Assembly (NCBI GenBank): GCA_023105745.1
Contig: JALGQZ010000006.1
Coordinates: forward strand, 2,467,468-2,531,467
DNA: 64,000 nucleotides
Source: Austropuccinia psidii
Lineage: Eukaryota; Basidiomycota; Pucciniomycetes; Pucciniales; Sphaerophragmiaceae
Reading direction: 5' to 3'
Shown one piece after another: positions 11,026-20,653 of the stretch; position 1 is the first letter of the stretch; every line of letters begins with the position of its first letter. The notes beneath the pieces are model-generated. The model was not told where the DNA came from. It saw only the letters and a program-made list of their open reading frames with translations, and did no database searches. The position numbers and the translations under genes are program-made.

Positions 11026-14000
11026 TCAGGCTTGTGGCCTTCTTTCATGTCTAAATCTTCTTAAGAGTTTATCTGAGTCAGGTATTTCTGATTCTGCCAT
11101 CCATTCATCTTCATGTACTGGATTTCTATATCTGACAAGATATTCTCTTTGATTTTTACCCCTAAGTCTCCTTTCTTTAATGACTTTCTTTATCTTTCTG
11201 TCTTCATTCTGTTCCACAGGTGGTACAGTTAAAGGAGTTGGGTTTCTTAAAGGAAACAATTCTTTATCAGCTGGTTGATAAGGTTTTATCAAGCTGACTG
11301 GAAATGTGGGGTGTTTATTTTCCAATTCACCACTCAATTCCACTTGAACTGCATTGGTTCCATGTAAAGCAACAATAACAAAAGGTCCTACATAAGAATC
11401 TTTAAGTTTCTTTGGGCTTTTGATATTATTAAAATTCAAGGTTGAAACTAGAACTAAGTCCCCTACTTTGAAGTCTGGTACTTTATGACTCTTGTCCCAC
11501 TTCTGTTTTGCATAATCAAAAGCATCATCCATACTTTGTTTTGCATGGTGTTTTACTTTATCAAGCATTAATTTGAAGCTGGAAGCTGTAGGATGAATGT
11601 CAATCAAGTCTTTCCTCAGTGTGTCTGCTGGGAGTCTTGGATTCCATCCTTTTTCTAACATAGCAGGAGTTTGTCCTGTGGAAGAATGGACTGATGTCTT
11701 GTATGCCAATTCTAATGCAGGTATCAGAGTGCACCAGTCATGGGTAAAGCCATCTGAGTCTTTAAATTCTAATCCATAAGCACAAAATCTCCTGATCATG
11801 TCTTCTAAAGTTTGAATCATCCTCTCTGCTAGCCCATCTGTTTGAGGGTGATATGCTGTAGAGAATGATAACTTAGTCCCAAACAATCTATGAAGATTGG
11901 TCCAAAGTGCAGATGTGAACTTGGGGTCTCTGTCACTTATGACATTCTTAAATAACCCTGTATGAGAAATAACTCTACTCCATAAAAGAAGAGCTGTATC
12001 CATAGCAGTGTCATCTTTATGACATGGTAAGAATATGGGAGTTTTGCTATATCTGTCTACAATGACTAAACAAGCATTATAACTTTTGTCACCACTTGGA
12101 GGAAGTGCTGTGACCCAATCCATGTGAACAACTTCCCAAGGGGATTTTGGTTCTTGAATATGGATCATTAATCCAAATTTCTTGCCTGTACTCCTGTTTG
12201 CTTTTTGGCATCTATCACAGGTATGGCAATATTCAATGGTTTCTTTTCTCCAAGATGGCCACCATGCACAGTTCTTCACCTTTTCAAGTGTTCTGTCTTC
12301 TGATAGGTGTCCAGAGTAAATGCTATCATGGCATTCATGAAGAATGGTATTGATGAGCAATCTACTACACAATGTCATCACACAAGAATGTTTTGTTCTA
12401 TGGTAAATAATCCCATCAAACAAGTGAAATCTTCCTTCAGAATAGGAATTTTTCCAAACTTCATCTAGTGTATTAACCAAAGATGTGTCTTTGCAGTCTT
12501 TATCCAATAAAGAAGTCAAGATATGGCAATTCTTGTCTTGTTTATAAGACTCTCTGACCTCTTCAAAGAATTCAGTCCCAATATCAGTTATGTTAATCCC
12601 TTCAATTGGAATCTGTGGTTCAGCTTCCAAAGGTACATAAGCTGGGTTATCAGGAGTGTTGGCTAAAGCCCATCTACTAAGTCCATCAGCATTTTTGTGA
12701 ATGTTTCCTGCTTTATGAACTATAGTCATGTTTCCTCTATATTCTTGAATGGCTATTTGCCATCTCAACATATGTCTGTTGGGAGTTTTCATGTTAAGAA
12801 GTGATTTCACGGCATTACAGTCAGTTATCACTTCAAAAACACTGCCATCAAGGTAATAGTGTAATTTCTCAAGTGCCCATACCAAACATAAGCACTCCAT
12901 TTGGCTTGCACCATATCTGGCTTCTTTTGGTTTGATTTGTCTTGAGATATAACAAACTGGTCCTTCTGTAGGTTTGTCATCAATAATTTGGACTTGGTGT
13001 AGGGCTGCCCCTAATCCATCCCCACATGCATCAATGTACAATTTAAAAGGAATATTCCAGTCAGGCATGAGGAGTAAAGGTGCTTCTGTAAGGGCTTTCT
13101 TTATCTTCTCATAAGCTTTAATTCTTTCCTGTGTCATTTCAAATACAGTCTGTTGATCACAGATTCTATAAAGTGACTTGGCTAGAATTGCAAAATCTTT
13201 CAAGTGTTGCCTATAGTAACTAGCAAATCCAAGAAAAGACATCATTTCTTTTTTATTCTGGGGTATTGGCTTAAGTAACACTGCTGCTACTTTATTCTTG
13301 TCAATACCCAAGCTCAAACCAGAAACAACATGTCCTAATGCTTTGAGTTCTTCAAAACCAAAATTGCATTTCTTAAGTGAAATTTTCATGTTCACTTCTG
13401 CAACTTTATGAAGTACTCTTGCAAGTCTTTCAAGGTGCAAAGACCATGAGTCAGAACATATAATAATATCATCAATATAAATGATAAGCCATCCTTCAGA
13501 CAATTCTGTGGGGAAGATGGTATTCATCATTCTTTGATAATGAGATGGAGCATTTTTAATGCCAAATGGCATTCTAAGATACTCATAAATACCACAGTGA
13601 GTGATAATTCTAAGTAATTTCCTAGCTTTAGGCGTCAAGACATTTTGATGGAAGCCTTTTAATGCATCCATTGATGTTATATACTTGGCTTTAGACAATT
13701 GAGTCAAGGTTTCTTGGATCCTAGGGATTGGATACCTATCTGGAACTGTGTAGGTATTCAAAGCTCTAAAATCTCCAACCATTCTTGACTTATCATTATG
13801 CCATGCAATAATAACAGGTGTTGTCACTTCAACTTCCTCATTATGGCCTACTTTCCTTAGCACACCAAGTTGGATCAACTCTTGGATATGTTTTTCCAAG
13901 GCTTCTCTAGCTCTGGGACTGGCTGGATAAGCTGGTCTTCTAAGTACTGGGGGATATGGTCTATCAATATTAAGAGTAATATCAATTTCATGTCCCCTTA

Positions 14001-16728
14001 TAGCGCCTAATGGTTCATTATCAGATGCAAATGCATTATTGTATGTATATAATACATCAATAAGTTCATTCCTCATCTTTGGTGACAATGATGGATTAAT
14101 TTGTGCTTCAACAAGTTGTTTAGACACAAATACATCTTTGTAAGTATCTTTGACAGAAGATACTACAGATATCTGTTTTGGCATATTGGAGAAAGCAAAT
14201 TTTTGCCTTTTGTTATCTCCAATTGTGAAATATCTGTCTTTATGGTTATTTATATCAATACCATAAATGTTCAAGTAATCATTTCCAAGAATGATATGCT
14301 GAGATGTACAATTATCCATTACTACAATCTCAGTTTTCATTCTTACACTTCCTGCTGGATGTGGGAATACAATATTAGTATCCAATATGCCCAAGGGGTA
14401 CATATTGTTACTGGCACTACTGAACTGTACACCTTCTATTGGTAATAGATGGTTTTTCCATTCAGGAAGTATAATTTGGAGATAATCCTTGCCAATACAA
14501 GTGCAAAATGCCCCTGTATCCAGATTTACTTTGGCTTCAATATCACCCATTAGAACTGATGTGATACAGGATGCTCCAGCAGTGTAACCCTTTCCTCTAG
14601 CAGGTTTTGTTTTACACATTCTGGCATCTTGGATATTGATCAGGTTGTAGCAATCCTCACTGTACTGTGGCAAGTGGGTATGGACTTCTGTGACCTCAAA
14701 GAAAGCTGAAATGTTTTCAATGGGATAGTCCTCTACTGGTGTATCTTCAGAGACTGCAGAATCTTGGTCAGACTCTTCTTTCTCTTCAGTACACTGAATG
14801 TCTTCAATGATTTGAACTTCATTGATCTTTGTCTTCTTAGGGCAAGTGTTGGCTAAATGTGAAGTACTTCCACATTTATGACACTTCAAGACAGGTCTTT
14901 CTGGTCTTCTTTCCTCTCTAGGAATCTTTGAGACTATTTTGGACTCTATTGGGTTTCTAACCCAAGTTTTACCAATTCTTGTTCTGGTAATTATATCTTC
15001 CATAGCATTAATGTAGTCCTCTGTTGAACAGGGTTCCACACATCTGCTTTTAATAGCATGTTCCAGTTCTCCTCCACACTTTCTTAATATTTTCATATTA
15101 ATCATAGTGTCAGACATATCTGGGTGTAAAGCAGATAATCTGTCTTTTTGTTTGAAGAACCAAGTAAGTGGTTTGTCTTTTTCTGAGTTAAAAATGGCAC
15201 TTTCAAAAGCATTCTCCATTTTAAACCTCCAAGAATTATTGGCCCATTTGGTAATCACTTCAGATTTCCACCAAGACCAGTCATGTCTTCCATGATCTAT
15301 TCTCATCTTGTAATACCATTTCTTTGCAGTCTTGGTAAACAAACAATGTAATTTTCCTACTATGATTTCATCAGGTATATTAAAGTCTTCTTGCAACATA
15401 TCAATAGTCCTGATGAATTCAATATGGTTGTATTCTCCTTCACCAGAGAATGTTGGCCATTCTTCTAATTTGGGAATATCCTTTGCAGAAATAACATTCT
15501 CTCCTAAGAATGGAGTCAAACTTTCTTTGACAGAAAGTTTTTCTTCAGTCAAAGGTGTAGAATGTCTTGGCATATGTGGTTCATGATTCTTATGAATTTG
15601 CTCCACACTTGCAATTATTTCATTCTTCAATTTCTGCCTTTCACTGTCACTTTTTGCTAAATGTATAGCAAATTGATTGGTGTTCTTAACTATTTGTAAG
15701 ACATGGTCTTCAAGAGTTTTAAGTCTATCATTTACTTTAAAGATGGAAAGATCCTCTGTGTCATTATTTTGACATTGGTTCTCAATTCTTTCACAAGCAT
15801 TGCTAATTGACTCAAGGGTGACAGTTGTCAATTTATGCCAATCAGAATGTTGCTTGTCATTTTTCTTTAAATCATTGATGTCTAATGTAATTTGCTTTAA
15901 CTTTGACTCAAGTTTGCCAATTTCTACACTAATACTTCTATGTACATCATTTATTTGCGTGGAAAAGTCCTGTTCATCCTTTCCTGCTCTTTGGCTGTGA
16001 ATTCCATAAGAGTTCTGGCCATATTGAAGACACTGTCCACGGCTGAAGGCTCCAATCTGGGGATCCTGTACCCTTGTGGGTAAGGTCTGTGCCAATTGGC
16101 TTTGCCTTTGCCCTTGCCTTGATGGTTCTTGGGACCTCTCTGTTTCTTTTGAGGTCCTTTGGGCTTGTCCTTGGATGCTTCTGGAGCTGGTTTGGAGCTG
16201 GTAGATGCCACTGGTGCCTCTGTCTCCAAAGTTGGAGTCATTTCCAATTCTTTCTTCTGGTCTATGGATAAAAGACTCTGGTTCTTCAACCAATTCTTTA
16301 TCTTTTTGACCTTGTCTTTGCAAGACAGGGGGCTCCAACCTCCTAAGAGTTCTATGGTCTTCTCCTGACCCAGAAAGCTCTTGATGTGTAAGTAGGAGTT
16401 CATGGCCCCCTGCCAAAGGCTTGGGCAGATTTCCCACTCCTCTTCTTTGGCTGCTCTGAACCAATTTTTGTACTGGCTCTGATATATTTCTATTGCTGCC
16501 ACTTGAAAATGGTTCAGCCCTGGAAATATTATCATAAATTAGTTCAGGCTCAGAATTCACGTCAAAATCTGTTGGTACAGACCTTGGGGAATGGGGGGCA
16601 ACTCTGGCATCCTCCAGATGTGCCTTTCTTGTGGAAGATTTGGCACTTCTGGATTTGGTCTTGCCTCTTCCTTGTCCACATCCATCTGGTTGGACTGAAT
16701 AGTTGCTTCCATTTCTGGTATGCACCAT
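11026..16728 (-). CDS. Element C gag-pol polyprotein, intact
   Basis: The first ATG is at 16726-16728 (MVHTRNGS); the frame also reads open two codons upstream to a GTG. Residues 1-260 are Gln/Arg/Ser-rich and look disordered where a second frame overlaps. A predicted coiled coil covers about 265-390 and a capsid-like region 420-600. Then come a zinc knuckle ([14 protein letters not shown], near 617), aspartic protease (DTGAF, near 738), reverse transcriptase (YIDDI, near 1085), RNase H (YIDACGDG, near 1235), an integrase zinc site (CHTCDRCQ, near 1503), the integrase catalytic triad (D in HMDWV, D in SDRDPKF, E in LAERM), and a chromodomain-like tail (EYLVRYRN, near 1870). These activities copy genomic RNA into DNA and insert it; fungal chromodomains of this class usually bias insertion toward heterochromatin. 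No stop or frameshift was found. The start lies inside a candidate intron. Confidence 0.95.
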   Translation of the reverse strand: MVHTRNGSNYSVQPDGCGQGRGKTKSRSAKSSTRKAHLEDARVAPHSPRSVPTDFDVNSEPELIYDNISRAEPFSSGSNRNISEPVQKLVQSSQRRGVGNLPKPLAGGHELLLTHQELSGSGEDHRTLRRLEPPVLQRQGQKDKELVEEPESFIHRPEERIGNDSNFGDRGTSGIYQLQTSSRSIQGQAQRTSKETERSQEPSRQGQRQSQLAQTLPTRVQDPQIGAFSRGQCLQYGQNSYGIHSQRAGKDEQDFSTQINDVHRSISVEIGKLESKLKQITLDINDLKKNDKQHSDWHKLTTVTLESISNACERIENQCQNNDTEDLSIFKVNDRLKTLEDHVLQIVKNTNQFAIHLAKSDSERQKLKNEIIASVEQIHKNHEPHMPRHSTPLTEEKLSVKESLTPFLGENVISAKDIPKLEEWPTFSGEGEYNHIEFIRTIDMLQEDFNIPDEIIVGKLHCLFTKTAKKWYYKMRIDHGRHDWSWWKSEVITKWANNSWRFKMENAFESAIFNSEKDKPLTWFFKQKDRLSALHPDMSDTMINMKILRKCGGELEHAIKSRCVEPCSTEDYINAMEDIITRTRIGKTWVRNPIESKIVSKIPREERRPERPVLKCHKCGSTSHLANTCPKKTKINEVQIIEDIQCTEEKEESDQDSAVSEDTPVEDYPIENISAFFEVTEVHTHLPQYSEDCYNLINIQDARMCKTKPARGKGYTAGASCITSVLMGDIEAKVNLDTGAFCTCIGKDYLQIILPEWKNHLLPIEGVQFSSASNNMYPLGILDTNIVFPHPAGSVRMKTEIVVMDNCTSQHIILGNDYLNIYGIDINNHKDRYFTIGDNKRQKFAFSNMPKQISVVSSVKDTYKDVFVSKQLVEAQINPSLSPKMRNELIDVLYTYNNAFASDNEPLGAIRGHEIDITLNIDRPYPPVLRRPAYPASPRAREALEKHIQELIQLGVLRKVGHNEEVEVTTPVIIAWHNDKSRMVGDFRALNTYTVPDRYPIPRIQETLTQLSKAKYITSMDALKGFHQNVLTPKARKLLRIITHCGIYEYLRMPFGIKNAPSHYQRMMNTIFPTELSEGWLIIYIDDIIICSDSWSLHLERLARVLHKVAEVNMKISLKKCNFGFEELKALGHVVSGLSLGIDKNKVAAVLLKPIPQNKKEMMSFLGFASYYRQHLKDFAILAKSLYRICDQQTVFEMTQERIKAYEKIKKALTEAPLLLMPDWNIPFKLYIDACGDGLGAALHQVQIIDDKPTEGPVCYISRQIKPKEARYGASQMECLCLVWALEKLHYYLDGSVFEVITDCNAVKSLLNMKTPNRHMLRWQIAIQEYRGNMTIVHKAGNIHKNADGLSRWALANTPDNPAYVPLEAEPQIPIEGINITDIGTEFFEEVRESYKQDKNCHILTSLLDKDCKDTSLVNTLDEVWKNSYSEGRFHLFDGIIYHRTKHSCVMTLCSRLLINTILHECHDSIYSGHLSEDRTLEKVKNCAWWPSWRKETIEYCHTCDRCQKANRSTGKKFGLMIHIQEPKSPWEVVHMDWVTALPPSGDKSYNACLVIVDRYSKTPIFLPCHKDDTAMDTALLLWSRVISHTGLFKNVISDRDPKFTSALWTNLHRLFGTKLSFSTAYHPQTDGLAERMIQTLEDMIRRFCAYGLEFKDSDGFTHDWCTLIPALELAYKTSVHSSTGQTPAMLEKGWNPRLPADTLRKDLIDIHPTASSFKLMLDKVKHHAKQSMDDAFDYAKQKWDKSHKVPDFKVGDLVLVSTLNFNNIKSPKKLKDSYVGPFVIVALHGTNAVQVELSGELENKHPTFPVSLIKPYQPADKELFPLRNPTPLTVPPVEQNEDRKIKKVIKERRLRGKNQREYLVRYRNPVHEDEWMAESEIPDSDKLLRRFRHERRPQA

Positions 16729-16938
16729 TTTCACGTCAATTTAAAGATAAAAGGTGAAAATATAAGATAAAATACACACCTTTTGGTGGTAATTTAGCTT
16801 TTTCTGAGTTGAATAAGGTGCCTCTTTTAGCAATCTGCACCTCAATACTGTCTTCAGATTCTGCTTCTGAAGATTCTGGACTAGTGATATATCTTTTACT
16901 GAGTCTGTTGCCAGCTGCACAGTATTTGATTAAAGACA
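15951..16938 (-). CDS. Element C overlapping second frame, candidate spliced protein of unknown function
   Basis: A 188-codon frame (16517-15951) overlaps the gag-pol N-terminus in another phase yet has ordinary globular composition ([27 protein letters not shown]), then a Lys/Gly/Pro-rich basic stretch (near 16130-16200) and a short amphipathic C-terminus ([19 protein letters not shown]). Upstream, 16938-16780 is open, is preceded by a 3' splice-like TTTCTTTTAG and followed by AAAAG|GTGTGT. Removing 16520-16779 (ending ATATTTCCAG) joins the two in phase, giving about 242 residues. A middle exon starting at 16714 is an alternative that also keeps phase. D has a homologous protein with the same exon phases. 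The basic tail suggests nucleic-acid binding; I recognise no family. Confidence 0.6.
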
Positions 16939-17312
16939 CTAAAAGAAATTATAAAAGAGAAAAAATTATTTTTTATACTTTTTTTTTAAAATATTTTTTA
17001 AAGATTTTTATAAGTTTTATATTTTTTAATATTAAAAAAATTATTCTTTTTAAAGAAAAAAAATTAAAATTTAAGATTTTGAATGAAAATTAATTCAGAG
17101 TAACTCAAAGAATAATTTTATAAGTTTTTGGATGTGAAAAAGCCACGTGTAAAAACAATATAAAATTAAACCAAATTCCTCAATGAAAAAGATTTTAAAA
17201 CAATTTCAAAAATAAAAATATTTTTAACTCCAAATTGAAAGAAAAAAATTAATTAAATTAATATATTTTAGAGCTTAAAAATATATTAATTAAGGGTACA
17301 AGGTTCAAAAAA
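16939..17312 (-). other. AT-rich 5' leader of element C
   Basis: Leader between the 5' LTR and the first candidate exon. Very AT-rich with runs of T on the coding strand; no coding frame of note. The pyrimidine-rich CTCTTTTATAATTTCTTTTAG at its 3' end is a good 3' splice site candidate, but I see no convincing 5' splice site matching the one in D. Confidence 0.5.
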
Positions 17313-17443
17313 CACGGCCAGGCCCCCAAATGTAAGATGTGGTAGGTATGGTGGTTTTTTAGAACACAAAAATGAAGTCTAGAATATGATTAAAGCCAAG
17401 TCTATGGATAAAATCACGGCCAGGCCCCCAAATGTAAGATGTG
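17313..17443 (-). repeat. Duplicated primer-binding-site/LTR junction in C
   Basis: The same 29 bases, from CACGGCCAGG through TGTAAGATGTG, occur at 17313-17341 and 17415-17443, 102 bp apart. The right copy is the true boundary with the 5' LTR. The left copy carries a spare binding site plus the first 11 bases of an LTR end, followed by about 73 bp of unrelated sequence. Confidence 0.9.
17415..17430 (-). other. Primer binding site of element C
   Basis: On the minus strand TGGGGGCCTGGCCGTG lies two bases after the 5' LTR. It starts with TGG, the complement of a tRNA CCA end. D has the identical 16-mer, so the two elements share a primer. I cannot name the tRNA. Confidence 0.75.
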
Positions 17444-19352
17444 ACTATGAAACTGATGATAATATTACTATTAATCAACAGCACTATGTCTGTTCTTATG
17501 AAATATAATAATAAAAATTATTATAACCACAATTAAATAATTATAAAATTATTTCTTTCACGTGTTATACACTACTAGTGATTATAACAGTGAGCAGTAA
17601 TTGTCTACAAGAATCAATTACAAGAAGAATTTAATAATAAAAACTTCTTTTATTAAAATAATAAAATTATTTTAATATATAATTATCTTTTACAAGAATA
17701 ATTATAAAGATAATTCTTGAAGAAAACTATTACTAGAGAAAAACTTTAAGAATTAAAGATAAAAGACTCACTAATACTCCAAAGAACTTATTGATAATAA
17801 AAGTAGAGAAATTTGACGTGGAATTGTGGATTTAAGGGATCAAAAGGATTTATAACAGTATTACAACAATATATAGTTGGATTCTATGATTTCACGTCTT
17901 TCTGATTGATTCTGAAAGAATGAAAACACTTAAGAATAGTTGAACTAATACTTACTTGTTGGTAATAAAGATTTAATAAATTTATAAGATGATGATGATG
18001 AAAAAACAGCAAGAAGAGGCTTCTTTTAAGTCAACAACAGCTCACAGAGGCGTGCCATGGAGCAAACTGAAAAACCAGTGAGTGAGAAAACAATAAACCT
18101 TTTTGGATTATTGATTGCATCATCTGTTGTCATGTAAGATTATCATAATTACTTAATTGATGCTTTTACGTGACTACCAACCCCAATATGGTTAAGAATA
18201 AAAGGAGTAACACTTGTAAATCTTCTTTTATTCTAAAATAATCATTGATTTCTCAAAGTTATCAATGTTATTGCCAATTTCATCACAGGTTGTAATTACT
18301 GTGAATTTTTGAAGATTCAGTGTTTCACGTAGAATATCCAAAAATGGACTGTAAGTAAAACTTTTAATTTTTCTAGTAAAACTGTAATTCCTTTTGGTTG
18401 TACCATAGATAATACAGTTCTCCTTTAGTCCTGAAAGTTTCAGAAAGATTCATTAAGAATTGTATTTTTAATGAATTTTTGAAGGTTTTACCTCATTTCT
18501 ACGTAGAATTGCAAATAGCAGTGTTTTGCTGGTTGCTATGAGGTAAATCAATGAATATGGGTCCCAAAAGGGTTTTAATTACTCTTTTGGGGTTTATCCA
18601 TGGAAAGTCATTAGTAATTGACATGGTTACAGGAGTGTAAGTAGCTCATTACCTCCTTGGCACGTCAAAATAGCAGGTTATTTGCTATTTTCTGATGTTT
18701 TACAGTAGTTGTAACTTGGTAACCAAGTTCCCAAAGAGTTTTAGTTTACCAATTGGGCCAAGATGAGCCATGGATCCATGCTCTGGAGCTATCCACGCCT
18801 CTGAGGCCTCAGAAGTTGGGTACCCTGGCTCTCTTTGATGTCTTTTGTCCCCCTTGCCTATTTTTTACGTCAAAATAGTAATTTAAGCTTAAAGTGAGAT
18901 ATCCACTATGGGTGTACCAAAAGTCCATGTAAGAATACCATGATATTAAGTGCTCAAAACATGCATAACACTATTCTTAGTGTATATGTAACATGTGATT
19001 TCTCACTTTCCCATTATTTTGGCTAAAAATCAAGAAAAAAAAAAATTTTCACGGATCTTTTATGTGGTATTAATGATGTGGTATTGAAGTATTTTCCATT
19101 TTACCACCTCAAATACTTAAATTGAGCTTATTCACTCTATGGAGCTACCCTAGGTGAATTTTTGTGTAGAATCCAAATCTGGTCTTAAATCCATGGATTT
19201 ACTTACTCAATAAAAAGTTATTCATCTTTTCTGAAATTGAAAATGATGAATTTTGGATATATGCAAGACTTATGAGTTTTGCATAATTCAAAATTTCTTT
19301 TTAAGATAATTGTGGCCTATTTGGGTATGTAAAATATACCTCAAGGCTCACA
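17433..19352 (-). repeat. 5' LTR of element C (1920 bp)
   Basis: Same ends and length as the LTR at 8964-10883, about 99.7% identical by eye. It would carry the promoter for C transcripts. The right flank TGAT (19353-19356) is the target duplication. Confidence 0.97.
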
Positions 19353-19394
19353 TTGATGATGAAAAATTGGCCTTATAGGGTGTTCTGGCCATTT

Positions 19395-19640
19395 TGCTCA
19401 TTTTTGCGCAAAATGCGCAAAGTGCGCAAATGCGCATATATGCCATAATGTCATATATATTGGTGAAAAAAATGAAAAAGTTGATAAATGATGGAAAAAT
19501 GGCCTCTAAGGTGTTCTGGCCATTTTGCGCAAAATGCGCAATTATGATGAAATTGGCCAAAAAGGCCTTTTGAAGCCTTTTGACAAGATAAACAGGCCTT
19601 TTGCGCAAAAGTGCGCAAATGCGCAAAATGCGCAACTTTG
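19395..19640. repeat. TGCGCAAAA-type short repeats
   Basis: Repeated TGCGCAAAA/TGCGCAAAG/TGCGCAAATGCGC units occur in two clusters (about 19403-19435 and 19530-19635) within GGCC- and TTTTG-rich sequence. Similar clusters sit in the LTRs of F (about 38584-38640 and 48026-48080) and E (about 50700-50745) and at 8877-8910. Confidence 0.75.
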
Positions 19641-20044
19641 CCAATATGCCTAATTAAGCATATTTTGATGAAAAATGATAAAACTGAGCTATTTTGAAGT
19701 TTTGAGGTTTGATATGGCCATTTGTGCCAACGTGCATAAATTCATGAAATTGGCCAATTGGGCCATTTGAAGCAGGGTTTTCCTTTTTGATCTTGATTTC
19801 TTCCTGAATGTCTTTCTTCTTATCTCCTCCTTGACTGGTCAATTGCCATAAATGCCTTGCTGATTGGGTTTTTGGCTTTCAATTTTGATCTTAAGGAATG
19901 ACTTTAAGGCTGACTTGAAGAAGTTTTGATGAGGGTTATCTGTAGGTGGTCTTTACCATTACTAGTGTTTTGCTCTTTGATTATTGAATTAATTGACTCC
20001 CCAAACGTGATATGGGAGTGATGACTACTGCTTTTTGAAATAAG

Positions 20045-20082
20045 AAATAAAAATAAAAATAAAAATAAAAATAAAAATAAAA
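20045..20082. repeat. (AAAAAT)n microsatellite
   Basis: About six tandem AAAAAT units inside the 3' noncoding region of B. The equivalent part of F (39180-39220) has only a degenerate A-rich tract. Confidence 0.9.
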
Positions 20083-20242
20083 GATACAAGTAAAGAAAAA
20101 TGAAATAAAAAATAAAAATGAAAAAGAATTGAGAGAAAAAGAGAGTAAAGAAAGAAATAAGAAATGCCTGAGGGTTGTCCTTCTTGTGGTGAGTTGCTTG
20201 ATTTTGGCCAAAATGTTCTGAAAGATAAAATCAAGCATTTTA

Positions 20243-20350
20243 TGCTCACAGCGTGGCCAAGGTAATGTTTTACAAGAAGTAGACCCCTCAGGGATGCATA
20301 CCAGGAGATGGAACTTACATTCATAAATTCCACTCCCCACCAAGCACCAT
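20243..20350 (-). repeat. 3' module, copy 1, in element B
   Basis: Runs from TGCTCACAGCGTGGCC to CCACCAAGCACCAT on the plus strand and contains CTTAC (GTAAGT on the element strand). It pairs with the copy at 20535-20650, and its closest relative is the first-position copy in F (39322-39430). Confidence 0.75.
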
Positions 20351-20534
20351 AAATGAAAAAGAAATTATGCCATAACATGAATTGTGGTAATGAATTTCTT
20401 GAAGGATAATTTATGGCATGATTAAAGCAAGAAAAGAAAATAAGAAAAAGATTGGGCCATATCTTGATGAAAGGTCCAAATCTTGAGGTTATGATGTTGC
20501 AAGGCCTTCTGAACCTGTCCAAAGAATTGACAAG

Positions 20535-20650
20535 TGCTCACAAAGTGGCCAAGGTGATTCTTACAACAAATTTGGGTAGAATACCCCCTTAAAGGTGCAT
20601 GCCAGGAGAGGAACTTACTTTCATAAACTCCAATCCCCACCAAGCACCAT
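20535..20650 (-). repeat. 3' module, copy 2, in element B
   Basis: Begins TGCTCACAAAGTGGCC and ends CCACCAAGCACCAT, with the same GTAAGT core on the element strand. Its closest relative is F 39585-39700 (both have TAGAATACCCC and AAAGGTGCAT), so the pair predates the split of B and F. It lies directly next to the chromodomain stop. Confidence 0.75.
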
Positions 20651-20653
20651 AAA

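Larger units (their letters stand above)
8964..19352 (-). mobile_element. Element C: complete, recent Ty3/gypsy chromovirus-like retrotransposon
   Basis: A 10.39-kb element with 1920-bp LTRs, TG...CA ends, a polypurine tract, a primer binding site and one uninterrupted gag-pol frame. The target duplication TGAT flanks it (8960-8963 and 19353-19356); it lies in the 3' noncoding region of B. By eye the LTRs differ at about six substitutions and no indel, implying recent insertion. It is the only element here with every domain and catalytic motif I could check in place, and it also keeps the overlapping second frame described at 15951-16938. Confidence 0.96.
19353..20653 (-). other. 3' noncoding region of B, right of insertion C
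   Basis: Continuation of the region cut by C, between the pol stop of B and its 3' LTR. It contains TGCGCAAA-type repeats (19395-19640), a second diverged copy of the GCGCATATATGCC segment, an AAAAAT microsatellite, and two roughly 110-bp modules each with a conserved GTAAGT on the element strand. Frames here are short and out of register between copies, so I do not call a gene. Confidence 0.6.

Noticed and set aside
16503..17093. Plus-strand ORFs over the C gag start and leader.
   Set aside because: They are antisense shadows of gag-pol and AT-rich leader without conserved motifs.
19904..20522. Overlapping minus-strand ORFs rich in Phe/Leu/Ser around 19981-20522 that look membrane-like.
   Set aside because: They are read-throughs of the AAAAAT microsatellite and A-rich tract; the equivalent frames are absent in F.
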